Below the pieces are notes generated by a model that was given only the letters and a program-made list of their open reading frames with translations, had not been told where the DNA came from and ran no database searches. A stretch of 64,000 nt of DNA, taken from NCBI RefSeq assembly GCF_963678635.1, contig NC_087070.1, positions 24,182,933-24,246,932 on the forward strand, given 5' to 3'. Source of the stretch: Symsagittifera roscoffensis (taxonomy: Eukaryota > Xenacoelomorpha > Acoela > Convolutidae). The translations under genes were made by a program, and so were the position numbers. Positions 54,756 through 64,000 of this stretch are shown piece after piece (position 1 is the stretch's first letter; every line of letters begins with the position of its first letter).

Positions 54756-55425
54756 TGTGCAGGCTTGGAAAGGTCAAGGGCAGCGCAAGGCAAGGAGGGG
54801 CGGGGCAACGCAATGCAAGGAGGGGCAGGGCAGCGCGAGGCACGGAGGGGCAAGGCTGGGCAGCGCGAGGCAAGGGGGCAGGGCAGCGGAAGACAAGGAG
54901 GGGCAGGGTAGCGCAAGGCAGCGTAAGGAGAGGCAGCGCGAGGCAAGGAGGGACAGGGCAACTTAAGGAAGGCTGGGCAAGGTAGGTATGCAGGGAAGGC
55001 AGCGTAAGGCAAGGCAAGAAGGGGCAAGGCAACTCAAGGCAAGGAGTCTGGCAGGGCAACGCAATGCAAGGTAGATTAGCGCTAGGCAAGGAACGGTAGC
55101 GGAAGGCAAGGAAAGGCAGAACAGCGCAACACCAGACAAGGCAGTGCAGGACAGCGGAAAGAAGGGCAAGGCAAAGAAAAGTATGGCAGCGCAAAGCAAG
55201 ACAGCGAAGCGCAAAACAAAGCAGGGTAGCGCACAGTAAGGCAGAGCAGCTATCTATAAGGCATTGCAAGGAGCTTGGCAGAGCAGCGCATCACAGAAAA
55301 AGGCAGAGCAGCGCAAGGCAAGGCGGGGTAGAGCATGCCAGCGCCGGAAAGCAAGGTAGAGCATCGCAAAACAAGACGGGATAGCGCAAGGCAGGGCAGC
55401 GTAAGACAAAGCAGAATAAGTTTAA
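54756..55425 (+). repeat. G-rich minisatellite (GGCAAGGNGGGGCAGGGCAGC type)
   Basis: About 670 bp of degenerate head-to-tail units of GGCAAGG, GGGGCAGGGCAGCG and CAAGGC on the plus strand. It is nearly free of T. It gives long open frames on both strands by composition alone, so none is a gene. The repeated GGGG tracts could form G-quadruplexes. Confidence 0.92.
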
Positions 55426-58184
55426 AATTAAGATTTTCATTGTGGAATTTTTTTTATATCACAAGCCCAGATAATTCTAACCCCCCTCATCTCGGAGCTC
55501 AGTTTCTTTGTTTCGTGTTTGATAAAAACAGGTTTTATAAAAATGTATGGAATTGGGATTTATATATTTTTTTGAAGCTATGGAAAATCTTTTCTTCCTT
55601 CAAAAATTCAGTTTTTCTCAAAAACTTCCCAATCTATTTTCAAAAAGTGGTAACAATCGGAAGTCCGCCCACCACTACCCTGTGTGACTGCATAATTACC
55701 CAGTCTCTTTTTAATGTCACTCACTTTTTACAGCCTTCGGAAAAGAGTGCGGAGGAGTTTTTGACGCATACTTTTGGATTTTTTTTTACATTTTCTTAAA
55801 AACTGCCCATCCAAATCTTCGATTTTAATTTTAATCAACAGGAGGCGTTATTAAAGCTCCCGTGCATCAACAGCTACGCCTATGCGTGAAATATAGGTGA
55901 GTTTTGTCGCTTAAAGAGTTTTTTTGCTCTTGTGATAAGCAAGGGTGTTGCAACCAGGTACGATACTTTTTCTCCGTAAACATTTTTAAGATTTCGCAGA
56001 TGTATCATCTTGCTTCATAATAATTTCAAAATCAATCAACTATCCGGCGCATTTAGCGTAGAGGTTTTACACCTTCTTGAGACGGCAAGTATTTGTGGTT
56101 GGAATCCGGCCGGGATACGCTTTTGTAAATAACTTTTCGGACTATTGTCCGGTCTGTTTGGTTTTGACAGCTTTTCCCGTAGCACGGGCGCTTTTTGATG
56201 TTCAGCTTTCTTCTAAATTCCTGAATTCCATTTCTAAAGCACCATGGATCAAGGTAATTGAGCTACAAGATTTTTTGCGGATTTTGAGTTTTTTTTTTCT
56301 GAAAAAAGTTTATTACATATTTTTTTAAATACAAAAATTGTTTTGAAAACTTTCTTTCATATCACCCCGTCGATTAAGGTGCACTAAGTTGGTACGTCTG
56401 CGATGATCGTGCTCGACATTAGCAAGCGTTATCACTTAGGAAAAGCACAGCAGAATTGTCGGCAAAATCGATCAACTTGAGCAACTGAATCCGAAAAAAA
56501 AGCTGTTTAGGAAAATAAGCTTAGAAAATTTTAAAATGGGTGTTTTTGTGGTCCAAGGATGAGCTGTCAAAACGAGCCGGTTTTTTTTCATTTTGTTCAA
56601 ATTTGCCCAATAATTCTTAATGATATTCTGTGAAATTTTTTCACTTCAACGGAGGCTGGTGTTATGCTATTTTAAAATTTTGATACGTCTCGCCAAATAA
56701 AAACAGCAGTCACTTGTTATGTATATGGCGCTTAAAGTTTTATCTGACTGAAAGTCCACTCATGTGGTTGAATCAAGTGTTCATCGCCTAAAAAATTTGA
56801 TCTGCTACAGAATTAATTCAGACTGATAAGTTCAATTGTCATAGCTGTATTTTTTTTCCGAATGTTTTAGAGTTCGAAGATTTTTTGCTTCAAAGCTTGC
56901 CTTAAAAATAGAACTAAAAAATTATAGAATTTTAAAAACTCATCCTGTACATGCAGTTGTCAGAAATAGAAAAATCTAGTGCCCAGTTAAGCCATAATTA
57001 ACTTAATTTCAATACTCAAAATTGAATTTCATTATTACACACCATCGAAGCGTAGTGTCTTATTATGAAGAACTGTTTTCTAACCTAAGTCGCAAATAAA
57101 AGTGCTCATTTGAATTTCAATTTATTCATATTTAAGCCTATTTAAGGATAAACAATTAAATGGCATACCTTACTGCTTTTTGCTGGCTAGTGTTAGGTCC
57201 AGTTTGAAAATGTATGGGATTTATTGTGTTCCGTTTTTTTGTGATGCTGTGGAACATTTTTCACTGTTTGCAGAAATTTCAACTTTCTCAAAAACGACTG
57301 TACCAATTTTCAAAAAATGGTACCAATAGAAAAATCGGCTGCCAATCTATGTACCTGCAAATTTCGCTTGTTTCCTTGAATTGTGAAGTTCTCTGCTGTG
57401 TCTAAGTGCACCTGACTTGAAACTTCGGGTTTGAAGTTTCAATTCAAACACCATAAAGAGCGAAAGATATTTAGCGAGCTTGCAACGATGACCAAACGTA
57501 AAGTTTTTGACTGCAAACAGTTTGGTTTTTGTTAATCAATTTAGCAGTCAATGTTATGAATTACACTTATGAATGTTGAAACACCTATCAATACATAACC
57601 AGGGAGAGTCGGGATTAGAACCCGTATCTAGATTTTCTACTTCCTTATTTTACCATTCCTCTGTTTTCTAGTTCCTTATTTTACCATTTTCAGACTAAAT
57701 TGCAGTTACTACACTCTGTAATAAGTGAGACGAAAGTGTAGTAGAATTAGTGGGATTTTCATGTTAGTTAAGCCATATTTACCCAAATCAGCAACTGTAA
57801 TCCTCTCACAACACCTACGAAAAACGTGATCGACTTCTAATTTCGAAAATGGAAATTAATTATCAGATTTCCCAGCGAAATAAAAGGTTTGCCTATTGAT
57901 CCAGTTTCCAGTTAATTTAATCAAAAAAGTATCCATCAAAAATTATTCTTCAAATTTTTTAAAGGCTATGGATAATTTTTTGAAATTCGTAAGCTGAAGT
58001 TTTTTCAAAAAACAATTCAGTATTTTTTCTATTTTGCGTTTTTCCAACTGTGACTCCAACATGACTATTTTTCAACTGTCTGTTAGCTATGTTTGGGATG
58101 TATATATATATTGCATTCAGATTTAAGTCAAATGGGATCTATTGATTCAGGTTACATAAGAGAGATATAATTGATTTAATTCAG
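55426..58184. other. Intergenic AT-rich DNA with dispersed repeats
   Basis: No supported gene. 55510-55900 is related to 16700-16960 and 25070-25300 (GATAAAAACAGG, CTCAAAAACTTCCC, then GGAGGCGTTATTAAAGCTCC). 57080-57110 has CTAAGTCGCAAATAAAAGTG, a core shared with the SINE-like units. 57815-57900 is the GAAAACGTGATCGACTTCTA repeat. Confidence 0.6.
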
Positions 58185-58189
58185 ATTAT

Positions 58190-58424
58190 ATGTCCGTGGT
58201 AGTGACTAGGGAGCCGCCCAATATCTGGGACGAGATCTGCAAGGAGTTTCAGCTTGCAGACCCCTTCAGACAACAAACCAAGAGCAAGGTTGACCCAAAA
58301 ACAGTCCAATTTTCCAGTAGTAATTTGCACCCGGCCCTGTTCGACTGCAAATTCACACACAATGACATAGACGCCAATTGTCTCTCAGAATTTCAAATTG
58401 ACACTTGTCACCCCGCATTCGCAG
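58190..58424 (+). CDS. IQCK: IQCK exon 1
   Basis: 78 codons plus one base. It starts MSVVVTREPPNIWDEICKEF and ends at CHPAFA with donor GTAGTC. Confidence 0.87.
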
Positions 58425-60765
58425 GTAGTCTAATTTGGATTAACTCTCTTAGCGCGCATATTGTACGAATTGAAACCCTTAAAAATATACATCTAAAATC
58501 TGGCCGAAAAAGACATACCAGAGCGCAAAAATTGTTTTTCTGACTCAAGTGATCTCCTTGAAGTAACTTTTCATAATTATGTTTTATGCTAGCACAACTT
58601 AATTTCAGAGTCCTCGATTTAAGTTCGTAATTTTTGAGCACAAATATTTATTTTTCTCTGTTGGATGCCGTGAAAAGTTTAATAATTACACTTTCTAGAG
58701 GATCATCTCGCCTTTCTAGGTTAACTGCTGTATTTAGGTTTCTGACTCACCGAGAACAAATGAATTGTTTATCAGGTCTAGTGAAACTCACTGAGGATGA
58801 CAGCGTGGAGTCCGCCGAGGAACAGGAGCAGGACCATCATATATTGGACACGGTGAGAAATGAAGAATTCATTTCTGTTAGATTGAGGTGAACTAGAAGC
58901 AAAAATTTTAAGTTGCAAGTGGGCTTCATCCAGGGGAGGATTTGCGGAGTGAACGCCCTTCCCCTCTCAAGGATTCATTCCCCTCGCCAACCAAAGGGTC
59001 CCCCTTTGGTAATATTTTTACTAATTTTGTGGGAGAGAGCGCGCCGAAAAGTCACAATTTTTTATTCAATTTTCCAATAAGTGTTCAAAAACGAGCATTT
59101 TTGACCTGTTTTCTTTTCAAACATTTGCCTAAATATTGTTTTTATAGTGTTCTGGGAGCGCTCGGAAAATCAATTCGGTCGACCTAAAAAATGTTGACAA
59201 AATTTTCGAAAATCCCCCCTCCCGAGAAAATCGTTGATCCGTCCCTGGCTTAATAATTGAGTTTTTAAACATTGAGTTGCGATGGAAAAGTGGATGTGAA
59301 ATTCAACTTTGGATGAAATTAAGGTCGACCTGATCAACTGTTCGCCGAGAGAGTACCTGGAGTCGCAAGTGTTTCCGGTTTTGTTGCCGGGTCTGCTCGA
59401 GTTGTTGCAGAGGGCTGGGAAAGAGCAGTGCTTCGAGAGGAAATACTTCCGGTTCAACGGGTGCGACTTTCTCACAGAGTACCTCTACAACCACAACCCA
59501 AAGTACAGACATTTTAAACAGCTCTTTAAACTAAAGTTACTATCAGCATCATTTTTCTCGAATATCGTGTGGTACAAGTATGATATATGGGTGTCGTCGT
59601 AATCAGAAGTTCTTGAAGCCTAGCCGAGAAAAATTTTTTAACATGATCCTCATTTAATTTAGTGCGTAATTAAATTATTAAAAAAGCAGTGAAAGCTTTT
59701 ACAACCCTAGAACGCTCTTCAATTTCGGTTGCGGATTGACTGATCCTAAAAAATTAAAAATACCGAAATAATGAAATAATACCGTTCATGAAATCTGAAT
59801 TTAAAAAGCTTTTTAAAGGCGATTTACGTCTGAAAATAGCCGGCAGTGCTTTCTAAATTTTCGGCAGAGCTCGAAAAGAATCAAAATGGCTATCATAAGA
59901 AAAGATCAACCGCCCCGTTTCCCAGTTATCAAATTCTTGTGCATGCTGCCGTTAGATTTCCAGAAGCCCATAATTCATCCGCACATGCTTTAATTAACTT
60001 GGCTTCAGCGTTTCTGGTGAGCTGAAACATTTGAGCTTTGCTGTTAGATATAAACTTAGTTTTACATAGACACCAGGAAAGCAGAGACTACACGAAGTTG
60101 GACGAGATTCCCTTCGTGCGGGAGAGGAACGAGACACATCCTCGGAAGCCCCTCCCCTGGTCACTCATCTGGACAGAGGAAGAGGCCGCACTCCGCATCC
60201 AGGCATTCTTCCGCGGGTTCCAGGTCAGTACGGTCAGGGTCTCATTTTTCAGAAATAATTTCAGCTGAAAATTGACGCAAGACATTAAGGAACCCGCAGA
60301 ACTTTAATTTTGATGAACGTAATGAAGGCTTTATATAGGTCGTGATGATTTTTTTTGCTTTTCTTTTCAGCAAAATTTTTTGATTTTTAGCGGTTTGACT
60401 TTGAGTTCAGTTCACTTCCTTAATCGGAAGGCAAACTCTAAAATTGAACAGCGAAAGAAAAACAACACCACTGTTGTTTTTCCTGTTTCCTTGTGTTAAG
60501 TGACTCTTTTCCGACTGTCTGTTGGCTATGTTGCCTAAGTGTGCTTTTTGTTTACTAGGTGCGCAAACAGGGCGAAGTACAGGAGTTGCGTCAGTATCAA
60601 AGATCAATGCGAGAAGAGGCGGAGGACATAGGGAGCAAAGTGAGCGACTTCTGGGCCAGACAGGAAGCGAGAAGTGACAGCAGACACTCATCCAGGACAT
60701 CCAGACAGCAGTCGGCTAGAAACTCTCTCACTGCTGCCAGCAATAGATCAAACCAACAACAGTAG
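58190..60765 (+). CDS. IQCK: IQ-motif protein K (IQCK), 5 exons
   Basis: Exons are 58190-58424, 58776-58852, 59324-59502, 60070-60223 and 60559-60765. Phases agree, and the sum is 852 nt (283 residues plus TAG), close to the roughly 287 of human IQCK. Shared blocks are IWDEICKEF near the N-terminus, CSPREYLESQVFPVLLPGL, CFERKYFRFNGCDFLTEYLY, IPFVRERNETHPRKPLPWSL, then EEEAALRIQAFFRGF and LRQYQRSMREEAEDI. The IQ motif is at about residues 203-222, a calmodulin-binding site. IQCK is found in animals with motile cilia and is linked to the sperm tail and axoneme. An acceptor-like TTCAG precedes the ATG by five bases. The third exon's acceptor ATTAAG has a weak pyrimidine tract. Confidence 0.9.
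58776..58852 (+). CDS. IQCK: IQCK exon 2
   Basis: 26 acidic residues (LVKLTEDDSVESAEEQEQDH). Acceptor TTATCAG, donor GTGAGA. Confidence 0.82.
59324..59502 (+). CDS. IQCK: IQCK exon 3
   Basis: Carries the best-conserved block of the family, with CSPREYLESQVFPVLLPG and DFLTEYLYNHNP. Donor GTACAG. Confidence 0.88.
60070..60223 (+). CDS. IQCK: IQCK exon 4 (IQ motif start)
   Basis: 51 codons. It begins HQESRDYTKLDEIPFVRERN and ends in AALRIQAFFRGFQ. Donor GTCAGT. Confidence 0.9.
60559..60765 (+). CDS. IQCK: IQCK exon 5 (IQ motif end and tail)
   Basis: 68 codons plus TAG. It continues VRKQGEVQELRQYQ and ends in a Ser/Arg/Gln-rich tail (SRTSRQQSARNSLTAASNRS). Confidence 0.9.
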   Translation: MRKQGEVQELRQYQRSMREEAEDIGSKVSDFWARQEARSDSRHSSRTSRQQSARNSLTAASNRSNQQQ

Positions 60766-60937
60766 CAGCAGATCAAAGCAAAACAAGACATTATGAGCTG
60801 ACCGAAGTTGAAATTTTACAGTCCCGGCCAAATAGAAACAGTAATTTTAACTCATTTTAACATCTATAAATGTACAGCTATTGTAAAATGTACACATGTA
60901 CATAATTAAAGATATGCAGCGATTTAAACAAAATGTA

Positions 60938-60943
60938 AATAAA
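60938..60943 (+). terminator. Polyadenylation signal for IQCK
   Basis: AATAAA lies about 173 bases after the stop codon, in an AT-rich 3' region. It is the first canonical hexamer after the gene. Confidence 0.6.
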
Positions 60944-61662
60944 TAAGTTTGAATGTAAATATGAATTAAATTTTAATTTTAATCTCCAAACAAGATTTTC
61001 GTGACAGTAAGATTCCAGATGCAGTCATCTTGAAAAATTTGCCGAGATCTTGAAGAATCTTGAAGATTTCTCAAAGATAGAGAAGAATCTTTTGAAAAAG
61101 TTCGGTCTTTTATAAGGTAATAAACAGTCTAAATGCATCAAACATTTTTCTAAGTATTTTTGAAATTGCCCCCAAAAATTTTTTATGATTTTTTTTCAAC
61201 CGCAAATTGATTTTCGTATTCAAACAAACATTTTTTGAAAAAAAAAATTTGCATGCAAAATTTAATTTTTTGTGTGTATAACGTAGTCCTGGATATACTA
61301 ATATTGGATTTTTTTTCCTTTTCTCTTCATAACTTTTTTCAAAAACGCTTAAAACTCCTCGTTCTTTTGTATGACATGTTTTTGAATGCCTTGATCAATG
61401 TTTGGTAATTTAAAAATTCAAATTTTAGAAATAATCATCTTTGAAAATTATTGCCAAAATTTAAAAGTTTATTACTTTCGTTATATTGTTTGTCTGAGAC
61501 AGAAGTAACACATATCAGGCTGTTTCCAATGCGTTTTCAATGCGAGAAGGCCAAACCGTTGGTTACTACGTTTGAGTAATCAAGGTTTATGTCATTTGTG
61601 TTCGTTTACGAACACAACCACAAAATTTTGAGAAATTAAAATGTAAAAAATCAACATTTTTG

Positions 61663-61810
61663 GTTTATGGAAAAATGCTAGTCATACAATTTCCATATAC
61701 GAAAAAAATACTAATCATAGACCTTTCATGCAATTTTCTGCACGTGTGGAATTGCATGAAAAGTGTATGACTAGCATTTTTCCATATATGGAAATTGTAT
61801 GACTAGTATT
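61663..61810. repeat. Foldback repeat of about 148 bp
   Basis: AAAAATGCTAGTCATACAAT near 61671 mirrors ATTGTATGACTAGTATTTTT near 61791. An inner GAATTGCATGAAAAGTGTAT is also palindromic with the left side (TTTCATGCAATTTTC). MITE-like. Confidence 0.8.
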
Positions 61811-61849
61811 TTTGGTCATCCCGGGGCTTTAGACTTTTGCACTCAATCT

Positions 61850-62250
61850 CAACAGCCCTGTCATTTCAAGCATTTTACATCTCAGATGGTTTTAGTCAAA
61901 AACGATCCCGGAAGCGAACGATTCTAGCAACTCTCGACTTGTCTCAGGCTTTTGACACGGCCCGCCACTGTAAGCTTTAGCAAGTTCTGTACGAGCCCAA
62001 AAAAAATTGCATGCATTGTCTGGTGGCTTTCAAACTATCTTAGTGATAGTCGAGCCCGGGAGTCGACTCTTTTTAGGAACCATTTATCGGCAACCGGGGT
62101 AGTCCGAATCGGGGTTTCTCAAGGTTCAGTTTCATCCCCCATACTTTTCAACTTTTACGTGCATGATGCTCCAGGCCTCCAGAAACTGTTTGTAGTCGGC
62201 AAAATCCTAAAATTTTGTTTGTATTTTTTTATGCTAAAATGATCTGTAAT
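61850..62250 (+). pseudogene. LINE RT fragment
   Basis: Motif A appears as LATLDLSQAFDT, then another frame has WWLSNYLSDSRARES and VVRIGVSQGSVSSPILFNFY (motif B). Frames shift between the two. Likely the same family as 38960-39290. Confidence 0.78.
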
Positions 62251-62259
62251 TGTTTTAAA

Positions 62260-63641
62260 TCCAATTCTTAGCTACGTTATCAAAAACTAGATTTTTGGTT
62301 TCTGTGATTACCAAAGCTTTCCGTATATGAAGATTAAACCTGAAAAAATGTCAGTTGTTTTGGCTGCATGGTCTCTGGTAAATTTTTCTGTGACTCACTT
62401 TGTTTGAATTTAGTTTCTGGCAATCAAGCGGCTTTGTTCTATTTATAATTCAGATATTTTACAAATTGTTTCAAGGTAATGGATGAGTTTTTCTGAAATA
62501 CGACTAAGAATTTTTATAGCAATAAAAAGTTTCTTAAAGTTTTTTTGTTAAATTTAGTCTTGACTGTTTTTTGTCTACAAAAGTAATTGGTGCGAGTTCA
62601 ATTTGCGATCAGCAAGTGTTATCAAATCGTAACTTAGACTTTGCGAGCTGAAATATAAGTAAACCAAATCAGTCAAATATTTGGTACCTTGTTTTATGTT
62701 AAAAATTCGAATGCAATTACTGTTTCGGTCCAGATAGAGAACTTTTCATATCCGATTGGTGAGATTACTTAAAGAAACTCCAGTAGGATTGAATTTTGGA
62801 ATCTCTTGACTTTAACTTTGAAACTCTAACAGGCGGTTTTCTTGGTTTGTTCGTGACAACAAGCACAGAGCAGAGCCTATGGTTATCTGATTAAAAGGTC
62901 ACAATTTATTTTTAAGAAATTTATTATTTATTAGATGAACACCATAATAAGGAAAAAGCGATCAGCTTTTTCTTTACAAAAATACTGAATAACAACACAA
63001 ACATACATCTTGTTTGCACATTTCAACGGTTGTAAACTTTCGAATTGGTATTTTCTCTCAATTTTTTGTCTTTTTCCGGTGTCAGCCATTGATTTTTGAT
63101 CTGAATTGAAACATCGACTGGTTCCAGTTTGGAAATGTGTTCATTGGTGAAATACATTTTTGAGGACTGTTTAGATGGCATGACACTTTTTGGCATGCTA
63201 ATTCCTCAAGATTTGTCTCTGTGGACTTTCAAAGAAGAAAATGGAATCTCGAGCTGCAGTCTTTTGTTTGTGTTTTGTCAATCGCATGGGACGTTACTTG
63301 ACAGTTTAATCAACCTCTTAGCGTCTCTCAAGCTGGTGTTATAGTTTTCAATTTTTTTAATTAAATTTGAACGCTCAGTTTGGAAACCAATTTATTAAAG
63401 ATGTTCTACCTGTGATATGTTATGTAGAGTTATGTGGGTTTGAAAAATGGCAAATTAATCAATTAATCACTTTACAGATAATGAAAGTGCCCATATTTTT
63501 GCCGTTTTCTATTATAGCGCTGCTTACGTCCGGAAGTTTTTCCAGCTTAGATATCTCTTTAAATGGAATTGAGATAACCCGTTTCGTTCGTCTAGTGAGT
63601 TATTCGACAGAAACTTTCGTAAAAAAATCAGAATAACTTCG
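62260..63641. other. AT-rich stretch without recognised genes
   Basis: Two short plus-strand frames (63129-63344 and 63367-63636) have no recognised domain. I see no splice pattern linking them, and treat them as chance. Confidence 0.5.
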
Positions 63642-63954
63642 GATCAACCGTACAATCTCCCCCTAAAAGACCTACCGTAGAATGCCCTCCCGAAGCATGT
63701 ATTAATTCTGAAAAATCATTCCTTATAAAATATGCATTTTTACAAACGCGCAAGTAAAATTGATTTTGACTTTTTATATGCGGGATTGCATTTGTATATA
63801 CGCTGTTAAATAAACAAATTATTGTTTTAAATCCATTTTTTTATTAATAGGATTAGTTTTGAACAAATCTAGGCTATACTCAAAATTAGTTCTAGAAAAA
63901 TCTATACTTTTTTGCCCCTAAATCGATTGGGGGGCTGAAATTGTACGGTTGATC
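63642..63954. mobile_element. MITE with 15-bp perfect terminal inverted repeats
   Basis: GATCAACCGTACAAT at 63642-63656 is the reverse complement of 63940-63954. C-rich and G-rich runs (CTCCCCC, GGGGGG) sit just inside. The flanks share ATAACTTCG / ATAACTTTCG, a possible target duplication with one base gained. Confidence 0.85.
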
Positions 63955-64000
63955 TATAACTTTCGCTTCGAGTACATTGCGAATCGAGTAGATTACAGAA

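Noticed and set aside
54725-55269. Long open frames on both strands in the G-rich array
   Set aside because: They arise from a repeat almost free of T on one strand; the predicted proteins are only Ala/Leu/Pro/Cys or Gly/Arg/Gln repeats.
1-64000. CRISPR arrays, bacterial operons or an integrated virus
   Set aside because: No regularly spaced direct repeats of CRISPR size, no bacterial gene layout, and the only virus-like proteins belong to a decayed Ty3/gypsy element without an envelope gene.

Overview
The window looks like an animal (metazoan) nuclear genome. It is AT-rich, full of transposable elements, and carries spliced genes with GT-AG introns. Three host genes can be modelled, all on the plus strand: a 12-exon BTB-BACK-Kelch (KLHL-type) gene at 26.4-45.4 kb, an intronless TMEM218-like coding region at 53.5 kb, and a five-exon IQCK orthologue at 58.2-60.8 kb. 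TMEM218 and IQCK are associated with cilia, which fits an animal with motile or sensory cilia. The species cannot be named from the sequence. In all three genes an acceptor-like AG lies 5-10 bases before the start codon, so each 5' leader is probably spliced, by an ordinary 5'UTR intron or by a trans-spliced leader.

The first 26 kb is transposon territory. 1-7.7 kb is a decayed Ty3/gypsy element on the minus strand (gag, protease, RT, RNase H, integrase, all broken). 8.2-13.5 kb holds a minisatellite built on a GACCCTTCCGGATT-like motif and a 3.3-kb foldback structure whose right arm was later hit by a 5'-truncated Penelope-like element (PLE) flanked by an 11-bp target duplication. 13.9-16.5 kb holds a LINE fragment and several inverted repeats. 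17.0-25.07 kb is a near full-length PLE whose reverse transcriptase contains an inserted PHD-type zinc finger. Inside it, in the opposite orientation, sits a CR1-like LINE with three undamaged reading frames: an SGNH esterase, a PHD/RRM-type ORF1 protein, and an endonuclease-RT. The last two share one frame and are separated only by a TGA in the known readthrough context TGA-CTAG.

From 26 to 46 kb the kelch gene's long introns carry SINE-like, MITE-like and LINE debris. 45.8-53.1 kb is a repeat complex: two diverged copies of a block of about 2-3 kb flank three tandem 677-bp units. TMEM218 follows, then a G-rich minisatellite (54.76-55.42 kb), unannotated AT-rich sequence, IQCK, and a tail of LINE and MITE fragments to the end.

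The most interesting points are the PHD finger inside the PLE reverse transcriptase, the TGA-CTAG junction between the two main frames of the LINE, the hammerhead-like motifs at PLE 3' ends, and the nested insertions that can be ordered in time.
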